DNA of 64,000 bases, from the NCBI GenBank assembly GCA_015143295.1, contig CM026565.1, positions 10,042,041-10,106,040 on the forward strand. Direction: 5' to 3'. This stretch comes from Tetracentron sinense. Its lineage: Eukaryota; Streptophyta; Magnoliopsida; Trochodendrales; Trochodendraceae. The position numbers and the translations under genes are program-made. The notes under the pieces were generated by a model, which was not told the DNA's origin, searched no databases, and worked only from the letters and a program-made list of their open reading frames with translations. Positions 1 through 12,538 of this stretch are shown here, in pieces; position 1 is the stretch's first letter; each line of letters starts with the position of its first letter.

Positions 1-446
1 GCCTTGCCTACCACTGCAAAAGCCTCGATCAAGACCTCGGCTCCCTCTGGCTTGAGATCCATGACCCGAATAGTCGATCCTAGCTTGGTGGGCACCAAGG
101 GAGAAATTTGGGCCTCAGGAGGTGGACGAGTGGCCACATTCGCCTCGGTAGATAGTGGGGGAGGAGGAGTCTCTTCGTACACCGACAGAGTATGCGATAC
201 TACGAGGTAAGGATCTGCGGTAACTTCTGGGGAAGAGACTTCAAATCAGAGGATACCTTGCTCCCTGAGCTCCTCCAAATAGAGCTGTCAGGTCCACCCG
301 ATCATCCTCCACAATAGAGTTTAGCATCACTTGATATTGTTCTTACATATCAGCATCGAGCCTCACCATCTCATCTTCAAGCCTTCGCACCTGGTCTTGG
401 AGGGATTGGACTTCTAATGTCACCCTGGCCAAGGACCCCTTCAGTT
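1..446 (-). pseudogene. Decayed coding remnant with coiled-coil segment
   Basis: On the minus strand this stretch reads as protein-like sequence that runs off the window edge. From about 440 down to 345 it gives a heptad-like segment containing LQDQVRRLEDEMVRLDADM, followed at once by an in-frame stop. From about 205 down to 1 another open stretch is proline-rich and then reads VMDLKPEGAEVLIEAF. The frames do not join cleanly, so this is a broken gene or transposon fragment. I do not recognise the family; a gag-like or mobile-domain transposon protein is possible. It ends where the copia LTR begins. Confidence 0.3.
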
Positions 447-1605
447 TGTGGGTGTGAAGTCCATATTTATGTTGACTAAATTTTGTGTCCAAAACAGTGT
501 CTAGTCTGTCTTAGTTCGTGCCTCCAGTACTTATGACAAGTGAAGATGAAAACTAAAGAAAATGCAATCAAGCTTCGCTCTCTCATTAGGATAGTAAGTG
601 GGACTTAAATACTTAGTTTATACTTAGGTCGAATTGACTTAGATCATGTAATATACTCCTAGGTGGCTAGATATACAGAGCAACAGTGTTGCAACTTCGG
701 ATTTCCATAAATCTCAGGAAAATGGACAATTTGATTGACTGACTCCTATCTCGATCGACCGAGCATGGTAAAATTTGTGTGGGTTATTTTCTAGAGTGGT
801 TTTAAGCTCGGTTGATCCTACTTGACCACCTCGATCGACTGACCTGAGTCTCGGTTGATCGGGCTGTGCAGGAGAGGTGCTAATTTCGAATTTGTTAAGT
901 TTTTATTTGTTGCTCTATAAACATAATCTTATGCCTAATCCATGAGTAGGGTTTTTATGTATTAGATAACAGAGTGGAGACTTTTTAAATCTTATCTAGG
1001 GTTATTCCTTCATGGTGGGAGGATACCCATTGTTCCTCCTCTATTGCTCTCCCTCTAGTTATGCAAATATCTTAATTGTCTATCTTAGACTTGCCTTGGT
1101 TGATTCTCTGTGATGAGATCCCACTAGGGCTCAGTGTTCAAACCAAATTCAATACCCTCAACACTCGAGAGAGTGCTTTATTTGGTTGGTGAGGAGCCGA
1201 CGCCATTGTTGACGGAGTGAGTCATTTGCGATAGATCACTGTTTTTTTCGGAGACCCTAAGAGAAGTTCAAGTTGTTGCGAGTACATGGTGACTTAATGA
1301 GGCGCGAGGACCAAATAGTGAAGGATCGTTGTGTCGAGTTTGAAGGAGTCAGGTTCAAGTCTTGTAAGTTTCTGTTAACTTTGTCATAGTGATATATCTT
1401 TGACTGGACTAGGTCCCATGGTTTTTCCCGAAAGGGTTTTCCATGTAAAAATCTTTGGTATTGTAGTTTGCTTGCAATTGTTATTTTCTACATATACAAT
1501 TGCTAAAATTAAAATTAGTAGACATTCCTAGGTTAGACCTATTGAAACCCCCCCCTCTCTAGGTATTTGGGATCATATATCAAGGATACACATTGGGTAA
1601 TTTTA
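447..1605 (+). repeat. Ty1-copia 5' LTR (boundaries approximate)
   Basis: The stretch lies directly upstream of an initiator-Met primer binding site and a copia gag, so it is the 5' LTR of a plus-strand copia element. It begins with TG at 447 where the unrelated minus-strand coding remnant stops. The end is placed just before the primer site and could be about 15 bases earlier, at a CA near 1592. It carries four short motifs of the type TCGATCGACC or CTCGGTTGATC between 750 and 865. Near 1410-1450 there is a run resembling the LTR remnant found inverted at about 2612-2656. No matching 3' LTR is present, so the element is truncated. Confidence 0.6.
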
Positions 1606-1607
1606 AT

Positions 1608-1619
1608 TGGTATCAGAGC
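1608..1619 (+). promoter_or_regulatory. Primer binding site (initiator Met tRNA)
   Basis: TGGTATCAGAGC is the complement of the 3' end of plant initiator Met tRNA, the usual primer for minus-strand synthesis in Ty1-copia elements. It sits just after the LTR and 45 bases before the gag start codon. Confidence 0.85.
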
Positions 1620-1664
1620 AGTAAGGTTAATCACCTTGGTGAGATCTTGTGCTATCCTTGAACT

Positions 1665-2600
1665 ATGAGTTCACTTAAGGAGGGTGGATCTATCTCTCGT
1701 CCTCCATTATTTGATAGCAGAAATTATGTCTATTGGAAAGCTCGTAGAAGAGTGTTTCTCAAAGCACTGAATGAGAGGGCATGATTTGCCATTAAATCTA
1801 GATGGGCCCTACCAGATTTTTAATGCAGTTACTCTTGAAGAATTTAGGAGAATATCTACATGTACCACTTCTAAGGAAGGCTGAGACATTCTTGAGATAG
1901 TTCACGAGAGATTCCAACCTGAGGTCACAATCATTGAAGAGAGCAAAAATATCGATGCTTAAGATTGATGAGTTGGTTGGATCCCTCAAAACTTATGAAC
2001 TCAATCTTCGATCATCCAAGAAGAACAAAACGATCACCTTGAAATCAGTCAAGGAATATTTGGATGAGGAAGATAGTTATTCAGGATTGGAGGATGAAGA
2101 GTTGGCTTATTTTGTAAAAAGATTCAAGAAATTCCTTAAGCCAAATAAAAGGTTCAATCCTAAACAAGAAGGAATTTCTGGTGAAAAGCCAATGACTAAG
2201 CCTTGGGAAAACAAGGGAACTCCCAATAGCCCAGATCAGAGATCCCGTGGTGTTCAATGATTTGAATGCCAAGGGTTTGGCCACATCTCCCTAAATTTCC
2301 CAAAAAAATAAACTAAATAAGGGCAAGGAAATGAATGCCACTTGGGATGATAGTGATTCCGATAATGAAAAATCGGATAGTTCCACCTCAAGTGGGGAAA
2401 CTGATAATCATAGGACCTTCACTATCATAGAAGAAGGGATCATTGAGTCCTCTTCTATTATTGAAGAAAAAGCGAAAAGTGATGATAGTCATTAGACCGA
2501 TTTTAGTGAAGAGGTTGAAGAGAGTCATTGTGACTCTAAAGAAGAAAAAGATGACCTTGTGTTAGAAGTTGAAGAGTTTCAAATTGTTGTTTCACAAGCA
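1665..2600 (+). pseudogene. Ty1-copia gag pseudogene
   Basis: The reading begins with ATG at 1665 and opens SRPPLFDSRNYVYWKARRR, the usual N-terminal gag motif of plant copia elements (SIRE/Maximus-like). It then decays through stops and frameshifts. A clean piece runs from 1934 to 2260. Immediately after its stop, about 2260-2300, the remains of a zinc knuckle read FECQGFGHISLNF, with the expected first and last cysteines lost. Acidic serine-rich sequence follows to about 2590. The minus-strand gag at 4186-6325 is a relative: both share a TWD(D/N)S acidic segment after the knuckle. No protease, integrase or reverse transcriptase follows. Confidence 0.75.
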
Positions 2601-4185
2601 ATCCACAACACAAGAGTTTTTATGTGGAAAACCCTTCCAAGAAAAACCACGGGACCGAGTCCAACACAAAATTAACTACGATAATTGTTATCAAGTGCAA
2701 GACTCGAACCTTACCCAATCGAACACAACACAGTGTTCCTCGGTAGTGATTCCTCATCTTGAAGTCCACGAACCACACGTTCGATCTCTACCACAGTAGC
2801 TTTGGTTCCTCACCGGCCAACGCTTCTTAAAGTTTCCAGCCACGATCTCTAAAGATCGATATCCATCCTTGATGGCTTTGGCTCATGCCAACCAAACACT
2901 CACACAAAACAAACACTGGGTTTTGAAGGTTTAATAAAAGATTAGACAAGCAGCAAGACCAGAAACTACCCCTGAAGACATGCTCTCATTACAAGAATAT
3001 AATCACATATGTACGAAGAAATTTTCAAGATGCCAAAAGTAATTCACCCAAGATTTAATATCATTAAGTTTTGACTAAATGAGGATATGTCCATCTACTT
3101 TAGACTCATAGGGTGATCAATCACAAACTCAACAACTAAGGCACATTTAGTAAAAAGTTTCACTTTGAAGCATTGAGTGTGAAGTGGGGTTTCTGACTTG
3201 AATCTTTCAGAGGTTTCAACCATTTTTCAAGGTTATGATATTATCACATTTCAGGAATTCAGGGTGTCCCAATCACTAGAAGTCAAACCTTGTTAATTCT
3301 TGATTTCAACATTTGTTGACTATGTGCAATTTTTCTCCCTTGCTCATCTTTAAGTAATTTGTCTTTTCTTTTTCAGTCCAACATAGCCACATTGTTAGAA
3401 TTCTTTTCTTACCTTTTCTCTTTTTCATCTTTTTCTTACAATGGTGGCTTTCACTCTATTTGGGTAGACAGTCCTGGCTATTGGCAGTAGGGGCTTTCAC
3501 ACTAGCCAACCCAGATAGATACCTACTATCTGCATAGGTAGCCATTTCATATTGTTTGCATCCAATAGTGAATTTCACACTATCCCAATAGGTAGCCCTT
3601 ATTATTGCCTCATTCTTTTATAAGGGGCACAAGTAAATGACATATCAACATATCGGTCAATCCAGATTTGATCAACCTAGTAGACCATCATGAATAATAA
3701 CAATACCCATTCTTAGGAATATAGACCATCTTCTAGGGTCAGTCAGAGTGCATGTGCATGGTACTTAGCAACATTGTTAACCAAAAGTCCTAGTAGGTAT
3801 TATATCCTTATGAACTTAATCATATTCAATATTTTTACATTGACATGAATTATGATTGCAAGGAAATTTCAACATACATAGAATGATAGGAGAGAGAGCC
3901 CAAACCAAAATCTTTTTGATATTTTTGATATTTCAATTTTTTTATATTTTTCAATAATTGAAAGAAAAACAACTTGTCTAAAAAGAAACATAAAATATTT
4001 TTAGAATTTTCTTTTATCAACACAGTCAAAAAAGGAAAAACATGATGAAACAACAAATCAGATAATATACACCAAAAAGATAACACTAAGAAAGAGCAGG
4101 GCATGATAAACACCTAGGCTATAGAGAGAACCACATAGTCACTTAACCTCGCACAAGATAGGATTTTGGAAGTTATGAGAGGTAC
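2601..4185 (-). repeat. Non-coding LTR-like remnant
   Basis: No gene is visible here. At 2612-2656 the sequence resembles the reverse complement of 1408-1455 in the copia LTR, including a GTGGAAAACCC run and a nearby CCACGGGACC, which suggests a minus-strand LTR edge of a related copia family. The rest is AT-rich and non-coding, with imperfect repeated words around 3480-3600 (variants of CTTTCACACTA and ATAGGTAGCC). It probably belongs to the 3' side of the minus-strand copia element whose gag lies at 4186-6325, with pol deleted, but I cannot fix either LTR end. Confidence 0.35.
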
Positions 4186-6325
4186 GAGTGGCAAAACATC
4201 TAAGGTCATTTCTCACATAGATGGATTTTAGCTTTTCTTTGACCTTTTGGTCTTTATCCATTGTATGAGAAGATGTAGGATTGACCTTCTTTTTCTTGGA
4301 TTTCATATTTTTCCTTCTCCTTTACGGAGCCCTAGGGCTTTGGTTCCCTATTCCCTTCTTTATGATAAGCATAAGAAGTGTCCGAACCATTTCTAGTATA
4401 AGAGAATTGAGCAATTTTCATCACTTCTTCACTGAAACGTCTAGACTTTTCAGCTAGGACTTGAATTTGTCTTTGAGATTCCCTTGATTTTGAATTTGGT
4501 TCCATGAACCATTTCGGGGATTTTTCCTAAAAGTAGTGCAATTTGGTCCAGTGTGACTCTTCACTCCACACGAAAAACATATGGGAATGAATCTAGGAGA
4601 AGGAGGAAACCTTCTAGCTGGAGGATGAACATGAGTCCTCTCATCTTCATTAGGAACAAAATTTCTACCACATCCGGGAGCAACAAAAGTTTGATGAAGT
4701 TGAGGGTAGACTAAGTTCCTACTAGGTTGTGCAGGAGATTTTGGAACCCTAGTCTTAGAGCCTGAAGTAGTAGGTTCATCATTTCTTGGATTAGCATGAA
4801 TTGGCTCGAAGGTTGCAATAGCCATTGTACCAACATGAATGGAAAATGATGGCCTATATGTATGTCCTATCCCAGTCATGTTTATAGCTGAATGCTGCAT
4901 TCTAGCCAATCAATCCAAGATTTGAGTGTTGCTAAGAAGTCTAACCACTTTCTCAAATTCAGTTACTTTCTTATCTAACCCATCATTAACTTTGGGGAGA
5001 TTGAGAAACTCTTTTTCCAATAATCTAACCTTCCTAATAAGAGTCTCTTTCAAATTCCAAATCTGAAACAAGAGTCTTTGACTCTTCAGTTCCATTCATA
5101 GAAGTGCCTTTTTCACTTTCTAAAATTTCGACCCGTTTGGTCAGTGCAACATTTTCTTCCTCAAGACACTCTACTTTTCCACAAGGTCAACTTCTTCAAT
5201 TTCAGGCTGAGTAACTAGAGCACTCCTCACTTTTGCTTCTAGATTGCACGCATCTCTTTTAAGTTGAATTAATTTGAATTTTTTGTTCAAATAGATCATG
5301 GATTTCTTCAGCTTTAGACTCTCAGAATATAGCTTCTCATAAATTGAGTCTATATCTTCATCAGATTCAAAGTCACTGTGACTCTTCTCATTATCTTCAC
5401 TAGTCTCGGTCTCTTGACTGTCATCACTTTTCTCCTTCTCATTAACCAAGGGGAGCGATTCAACAATCTCATATAAAGAGACAGTGAAAGTCATGTGATT
5501 TTCAAATTTTCCACTCAAAGAAGAGCTGTTCGATTGTTCACTTTTGGCTTCACTGTTATCCCATGTGACATTCATCACTTTTCCCTTACTTTTTTTATTG
5601 TTAGGGCAATTAAGTGAGATATGACCATACCCTTTGCATTCATAGCATTGGATGCCACGGGATTTCTTGTCATCACCTTTGTAAGATTTCTTATTTTCCC
5701 AAGGTTTTGACTTTAGCCTCTCAAAGGATTTTCTTCCTTGTTTAGGATCAAATCACTTATTTGCTTTCAAATTTTTTTGAAATTTCTTAACAAATATGGC
5801 CAATTCCTTCTCTCCTAATTCAGAGTCACTCTCATCTTCATCCATAGTTTCCTTGACAGTTTTCAAGGCTACAAATTTATTTTTCTTGAATGGACGAAGG
5901 TTGAGTTCATAGGTTTAGAGAGATCCAACCAATTCCTCAATCTTGAGAGCATCAACATTCTTGATCTCTCCTATGGTAGTGACCTTAGATTGAAATCTCT
6001 CAGATAGAGATTTAAGGATTTTTCTCACAATTTTAGACTCACTAAAATTTTCACCTAAATTGAAACTAGAATTGACAATATCACTTAATTAGCATAGAAT
6101 TTATCAAAAGTGTCATTGTCTTCCATAAAAATTTGGTAGTGAGCATTTGAAGCTTCGAGGTCTTAATTGTAGTGGTACCCTCATAGGTAATCTCAAGAGT
6201 GTCCCATGCCTCCTTTGTTGTTTCACATGAAGAAATTCGTCGGAATTCCTCAGTTGTGACTATAGTAAAAGATTGCATTAAGACTCTTAGTGTTCCATCC
6301 ACTAGTCTCAAACTCATCTCTGGTC
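4186..6325 (-). pseudogene. Ty1-copia gag pseudogene (minus strand)
   Basis: Reading from 6325 down, the N-terminal part contains TTKEAWDTLEITYEGT, typical of copia gag (the UBN2/retrotransposon gag core). A zinc knuckle near 5660-5615 reads CYECKGYGHISLNC, a full C-X2-C-X4-H-X4-C. Next comes an acidic serine-rich region (5578-5171) and then a lysine- and leucine-rich coiled-coil stretch. A second knuckle at about 4590-4545 reads CFSCGVKSHTGPNC, also complete. A two-knuckle gag is known in SIRE/Maximus-type plant copia elements. Several stops and frame changes break it, and coding signal fades below 4450. The right end abuts unrelated gypsy gag at about 6325 without LTR or primer site, so the 5' end was lost. 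Confidence 0.75.
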
Positions 6326-6890
6326 CAGTCTTTGGAGCCTATGAAGACCCCTGTTGAGAAGTCTGTCGAAATAGGGGCCTGCTACCCTGAGGCTAGGTCT
6401 GCGACTGTCGGCATGGACAATATCGGATCATGTGGCCCTACTTGCCATAATGAAAGCACCCACCCGAAGCTCTCTGACAATCCCTAGGCCTGTGTCTCCA
6501 GCCACAAAAGGTGCATTCCTCAAATGAGGATAATGAGGATATATGCGGTATGTATCTAGTGGCCTACGTAGTAGTGGGGCGAGGTGCATGAGGTGCAAGA
6601 GGAGGCCTATGTACCTAAGTCGGCCTGGAAGTTTGATACGGGGCAGTCCTGGCCCTCTTCTCAGGCAGTACTGAGCCACTGGACTATCCTCTAACCATGC
6701 CTCTAACTAGGCCATTATCTCTTCTCCTGAAGAACTCTTCAGAATTCTTCTTGGCAAGCTTTGCCTTGCTCACCACCTCACCCCAAGTGCTCACTTGGAA
6801 CATCGAGACCCTGTCTCGGATGGAGGCCTTTAGTCCTCGTTCAAACTTCCTGACCCGCATGTGCTCTGATGCGATCAGGTAAGGTGCGAA
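6326..6890 (-). pseudogene. Ty3-gypsy gag, C-terminal piece (base element)
   Basis: This is the distal part of a minus-strand gypsy gag. It reads FERGLKASIRDRVSMFQ near 6840 and continues to RRARTAP-like and zinc-knuckle-region sequence, with many stops. It matches the plus-strand gag at 37790-39036 and the minus-strand gag at 45784-46999. It is continuous with 9259-9498 once the solo LTR 6891-9258 is removed, since both sides carry the GCGAA target duplication. The left end is cut at about 6325, so protease and pol of this element are missing. Confidence 0.8.
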
Positions 6891-9258
6891 TGTCGCGACC
6901 CAAAATACCCCCTAGGAGTTAAGGATACTTTAGTTCGTGACTGCCGTGTCAAACCATCCTGTATAACACATAAGGCATACTTAACATCCTGTCAGAGCGC
7001 ACAAGTTATACATATAACTAAAATAAAGCGAAAGCAATTCAAACTAACGTATCCTATCATTAGGTTCAAGTTTGAACCACAGAACATAGTAAACTTTAAG
7101 TATGAAATGGACAAGTCCCACTCTCAATACTCTCAAAATATATAATCTAAAGTGGAGATTTCCCACTTTCAAAATACATGACCTTCTCCCTCATCATCAC
7201 TTAACAATAGTCTAGATAGGGTCCCCTATCTAGAGCTCCATCATCTTGGTAGTGATCCATAGCAGGCTCAGGTTCGTAGTACCCCTCCTCTATCCAAGGC
7301 TTAGGAGCAGGTGCGTCCACAAAACCTACCGAAGTCAATAATTTGGCTGAGCATAGAATAATCAGTGGGTACAAAATACTAGCTAACAGTGTTATAAAGT
7401 AACAATATCATGCGAGCATATAGAGGGTTAACAATTCATATTTCATGCTTTAAACCGAACTTGGAAATCATACTTTTACAAGCGCATAGCTTTTTAAACC
7501 TTATCTTTTGAGCTTTCATAAAAACAAACGTCTCTTATGAGGTCTTGCGTAAATCAATCGCTTATGAGTTCTTAAGAGTGCTTATAAGTACTTATGAGTT
7601 CTTATGAGTTGTGTGAGCCACATATGATGCCTTGTGAGATATGAATGATGCCTTGGGAGATATAAATGATGCCTTGCGAGATATGAATGAGCTTTTGAGA
7701 TACTTGTGAGCATCTATGATCCCGCAAAATCACTTGTGAGTTCTTATGAGGTTTCCTTAAACATTTCTTATGAATTTTGAAAACATCCAACTTATGAGAA
7801 ATCTGATTCATGCGAGACTAGTGTACATGCGAGATTTGTGAACATCTTAATAGACTTAGAAAACCTTTTGACATAATAGCGTAATCCTTTGAAAACTTGG
7901 AATATAACTTGTGAGAACTTTGAGTATCATGTTAGACTTAGAATTTCTTAAACATAGCACATAGCTCTTGTGAGTATCATGGAAATCATAAAATACCTTC
8001 ATAGCATTGAGGCATATGCATAAAGTATCATACATCATAGAAATCTAAACTTTCTTAAACATAGAGGATTTCTTTTATAGAAAACATCATAGAGTGAATA
8101 ACAAAGTGAATTCATAACAAACCTAGATAGTAAATTATATCTACCTTAAAAGGAAGTTTTTACACTTCTATGGATTAGAATCAAGCTTGAGGAAACTTGG
8201 TTGAAGCTTTGAGAAAGTTGGAACCTTAATTGGAAAACAAATCCAAAACCCCTCTTTCGATTTCAGAATTTGAGAATCACCTTGGGTAGAAAACCCAAGC
8301 TCTAAAACACTAAAAATAGCAAAGTACAAACCTTAAAAGCAAGGATTGAGCTTCACTTTAGTCTGAGAAGAACACTTTGAGAAATAAGAGTTTTCTTCTT
8401 CTTTTTCTCTTCCAAAAATCCTCAAAATCTATGCTTTAGCTTTGGGTAAATCCATACCCACGAAATCCTTTCTATTTATAGTCTAAAGGTTGCAAAAAAA
8501 CCAAAAAACTCCTTAGGAAAATATCCCCCAAGGTCGGTGATGAGTTACAGGCTGTTTTGGGCGTTTTTTGGCTTTTTCTGGGCTGAATTCGTCGACGAAA
8601 TTCGGCCCCCAACTCAATTCGTCGCCGAAATGGCACTCTGCCTGGGCCTCTTTTTCCCACTTTGGTATTTTGATTATAACTTTTGACTCGCTTATCGGAT
8701 TTTGACGATTAAATTTGCGTTGGACTCCCCTTTCAAAGGGGAACAACTTTCATGTTTTGCAGAAAGTTAAATTTTGAGTTCTAAATGATCTAAATGGGCC
8801 CACAAGTGGACTACTCCTGGGATGACTTTAAGCAGACCAAAATTTACAGTAGACCAGTTTGTGGAAATCTGACATTTGACCCAACTTTTACTCAAAATCT
8901 GAAAAAGTGGTACGCATGAACTTCGAAGAGAGTTTCAATACCTTTCCAAAAATTCAAGAATCACTCGATTCCGATCAGCGGTGAGAATTCTAGAGCTCCC
9001 TCAAGTTGAGGGTATGTTTAGGCATCCCTCTTCTTTGACACCTAACGAATTTTATACTTATGTTCTTTCATCCTAAATACCTAACAACAATACTTAGACT
9101 AATTTAGACCATTCTTATGATTGCTCATAAACCAAATTACACAAATGGCCATTGGCCTTCACAAGGCTTGTGCCTATGACACTATTCATAGCACTATTCA
9201 CTACACTATTCATAGCACTATTCACATGAATAGTGAACCTAAATTTCGGGGCTCTACA
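6891..9258 (-). mobile_element. Solo gypsy LTR 1, TSD GCGAA
   Basis: A 2,368-bp LTR in minus orientation. It starts TGTCGCGACCCAAAATACCC and ends CGGGGCTCTACA, so the ends are TG...CA. It is flanked on both sides by GCGAA (6886-6890 and 9259-9263). There is no internal region, so it is a solo LTR left by recombination between two LTRs of one insertion. It interrupts gag codons of the older element. Within it a TATA-like box lies at 8471-8482 (minus), a palindromic motif cluster at about 8570-8640, and degenerate TTATGAGTTC-type direct repeats at about 7540-7760. It is homologous to the partial LTR at 23401-23989. Confidence 0.93.
8471..8482 (-). promoter_or_regulatory. TATA-like box in solo LTR 1
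   Basis: The minus strand reads ACTATAAATAGA, a good plant TATA box, positioned downstream (in LTR orientation) of the palindromic cluster at 8570-8640. It marks the likely Pol II start region of this LTR. Confidence 0.5.
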
Positions 9259-9498
9259 GCGAACCTCGACAACTCTACAAAAGTAGCCTCATAGTCATCC
9301 ACACTCAACTCTCTCTGCTCGAGAGTCATGAACTAAATCTCCTACTCTCTAATAGCAGCTTGAAAATACTGCTTGTAGAAGGCATCAAAAAATTCCTCCT
9401 ATGTCCATGGTTCCCCTATCCTGGTGGCATCTCTCTGCCTTAAAGCAGATCACCACCAATGTTCAGCCACACCTTCCATCATGAAGGTGGCCCAGTCA
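9259..9498 (-). pseudogene. Ty3-gypsy gag, middle piece (base element)
   Basis: This is the central part of the same broken minus-strand gag. It includes ATFMMEGVAEHWW at its right end, the conserved gag core motif, and a VELSRFA-type motif at its left end. The left edge is the GCGAA duplication of solo LTR 1. The right edge (AGTCA, 9494-9498) is the target duplication of the solo LTR 9499-22744. The missing upstream residues resume at 22745. Several in-frame stops show that the copy is dead. Confidence 0.8.
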
Positions 9499-9501
9499 TG
9501 T

Positions 9502-11342
9502 TGTCGCGACCCAAAATACACCCTAGGAGTTAGGGATACTTTGACTCGTGACCGCCGTATCATACCTCCCATATGATACATAATGCACGCATAGAAACCT
9601 GTCAGAGTACACAGTGGAAACGATTTATAATGCATAGCGGAAGAAAAACATACTAACATAGCGGAAGCCAAAATATAACTGAATACTCCTATTACTTGGT
9701 CCACGTGTGAACCAACAAAATACAATTGTATAATATGTATCCAAAAGTGTGGAGTGGACAAGTCCCACTCTCACTTAACAAGTATCATGTCTTTCTAAGT
9801 CTATCAACAAAAATCGAAGTCGTGACGCCTATCTAGCGGGCCAACATCTTGGTAGTGGTCCATAGAAGGCTCTGGATCATAATATTCCTCTTCTACCCAA
9901 GGCTTCGTACCACAAAGATCAAAAGGAGACCGAGCACCTGCGGATGATAACAAATATCGGCTGAGCCTGGAATACTTAGGGTATACATACTACTAACAAT
10001 AAAGCAATAATAACATAGAACATGCGAATCATGGAGAATGAAATTCTTAAAACATGTTAAAGCGTGGAAACCGTGAAATAACACAGACGATGAAATCCGA
10101 AACCAAAACCGTGTGAGTCTTGCGATAATCATAGCCTTGTGTGTTCTTTGAGTTCATAGAGTTCGTGGAGTTTCTTAGAGTCATTTATGATCCGTAGAGA
10201 CATAGAGCAATACCGTAGAGCATATCCATAGAGCAAAACATAGAGATCTTAGAGCATTTGTATTCATAATCCTTAGAGCTTGTGAAACGATCTTAGAGCT
10301 TATCATAGAGTTCTTGTGAGTTTAATATGATCCTTTTGAGCTTCTGAACCGATCTTAGATAAATCATGGAGTTGCTTAGAGTCATTCATATAAGTTACTT
10401 AGTCAAAACCCTTTTCATAACTTTGAGAAATCCATGGAAAACACCGATTCATGCGAGACATGCGAGCATATGAAAGAATAACACATTTAATCACCAAAAA
10501 ACCTTAGAGGCATTAAACCAAACACTTAGAGTGCATCATAGTGATAACTTACATCCAAGTATAAAAACAACCTTTCACACCATAACAATTAAGAGATATA
10601 TATAGTATAGAATGAGAAGAATAACATAAAGTAACTAGTAGTATCACTAGATTAGTAGTAGAACGTATCTACCTTGATGAAATTAATGGCTTTGATTCCA
10701 AATACTTGAAACAAGTGAGAACCTTGAGTTCTTGGTTGAAAAACACCAAAGGAAGGAAGAACTTGATCTCTCCTTCAAGCTTGAGCAACACCTAGCTCCT
10801 CCCCTTCTTCTCCCTCTCAAAATCTCTCAAAATAGTGCACTATGGGTTTCTGAAACCCTAAGGCATGAACAAGCCCTTATATAGGCTAAGTGGTAGTGGC
10901 TAAAGACTTAAAAACCTTTAATGAAGAAAATCTGCGTATAACCGATCAATCGGTGGTACAAACCGAGCGATCGGTGGTTTCAACCGAGAGATCGGTTGGA
11001 AACACCCTCTTTGAAATTTTTCCCCGTACAAATTAGTTAACCAGTCGATAGCTACCGAGTGATCGGTAGAAGACCGGTCGATCGGAGGTTATCACCGAGC
11101 GATCGATGATCCCCTATTTTGCTATAAAACCTTGTTCCCACTACTTGAATCTTCTCCAATCCAATTTCTAACACCTTTAATGCTTAAAACACACACCTTA
11201 AGCATATGTAGACCTATTAAAACATGCACGCCATAACTTCAAGCATTTCCATTAGTATAAAACCCACAAGTGTACAAGACCATACTTGAACACTATTCAC
11301 ACACTATTCACTACTTAGTGAAATGAAGATTCGGGGTTCACA
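9502..11342 (-). mobile_element. Solo gypsy LTR 2, TSD CATGT
   Basis: A 1,841-bp LTR in minus orientation, starting TGTCGCGACCCAAAATACAC and ending TCGGGGTTCACA, with CATGT on both sides (9497-9501 and 11343-11347). It inserted three bases inside the older LTR B. No internal region is present. A cluster of ACCGAGCGATCGGT-type motifs lies at about 10935-11110. A TATA-like box is at 10874-10885 on the minus strand. Degenerate CATAGAGC and CTTAGAG direct repeats fill about 10140-10330. The truncated LTR at 40906-42241 is a close relative. Confidence 0.92.
10874..10885 (-). promoter_or_regulatory. TATA-like box in solo LTR 2
   Basis: The minus strand reads CCTATATAAGGG. It lies just downstream, in LTR orientation, of the GATCGATCGGT-type cluster. 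The relative at 41605-41616 has the same arrangement. Confidence 0.5.
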
Positions 11343-12538
11343 CATGTAGTGTGACCTTCAAATTATTATTCTGATTCTAACACTCTCATGGAGTTGTTAG
11401 ATTTCTGAAATTTCAAGACCAGTCGTGGGACAATATTCATAATATATTCTCTCGTATTCCAAAAATTATGAAATTTTGTGGGTTCGTAAATGCACCTCTC
11501 AGCAAAATTTCAGACAAAAAGGAATTCGTTTGATATTGATTTCATAATTATGTTTAAGATGTGTTAAAACTGTTAGTAATTTCAGAATCAGAAAAACTCA
11601 ACTTGTTTTAAAATATTTTATACATGAGAGTGTTTTTTTAAAATTTTTAAACCAACTATAATCTAATAGGATTTAAACCCAATTGGTCTCATATTATTTT
11701 CTTTTATATTGTATATTTGGTGAATTTATTGGAGAAAGGTCTCGAAACTGTCAGAAAATTTCTCACTACAGATATGCTGTGTTTTACTCAATATTTTATA
11801 TTTAAAATATTACAATTTAATTTTTATGATATTTTTATTATTGTGTTTTGGAAGTCTATTTTCCAGAAAAGTATGCCTAATAATTTTTAGGTAAGAGATG
11901 AATCTTTGAGAAATTATGAAATCCATAAAGGTCTCTGTTTTCTATTATTTCGTGAGGCAGTGCAATTGTATTGAGTTTAATTATTTATGGAAGAATAAGT
12001 ACATAAATGAAGAGAAGGAAAATAAAGAGAAATGAAATAAATAAATAAATAGTTTTATTTATTTTAAAGAAGATCATTGAAAAAAATAAATAGTTTGTTA
12101 CAATTATGTAAAACTTCATAACTTGATAGATAGACTTGAAAAACATGAGTTATTTAATTATTGCACTGTTATCATTGTTTCGCTTCCTATGTATACTGTT
12201 TGAAAGCATGCTTATTCTTGTTCCTCTTTATTGTGATGGTATAAGATACCATAATAAAGAGAGTATATTTTGTTAATGATAAAGACCACTACCCAAGGGA
12301 TGACTGTGAAGAGTATGATACTCTCGAAGAAGTCTAAGTCTATGAGTGATCTCCAGGAGATTCCACTGGGGAGTTCGGGACTTCTCAGTGAGAAAACTTT
12401 AGGTGTATTTGTGAACTCAGGAATCCGGGACTTCTCAGTATGACAATACGACTTAAGGGTCCCTTAACGATGAATTAGATGACCTTAGACCACTGCCAAT
12501 GGGGTAGACTCTGGAAGAACCGTATAGGTAGAGGAGCA

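Noticed and set aside
4..210. Plus-strand open reading at the left edge
   Set aside because: The opposite strand gives the more protein-like reading, and the plus reading is its shadow.
1608..1619. tRNA gene suspected from TGGTATCAGAGC
   Set aside because: It is only the primer-site complement of a tRNA 3' end; no cloverleaf is present. The same holds for 20111-20124, 23386-23396 and 37418-37430.
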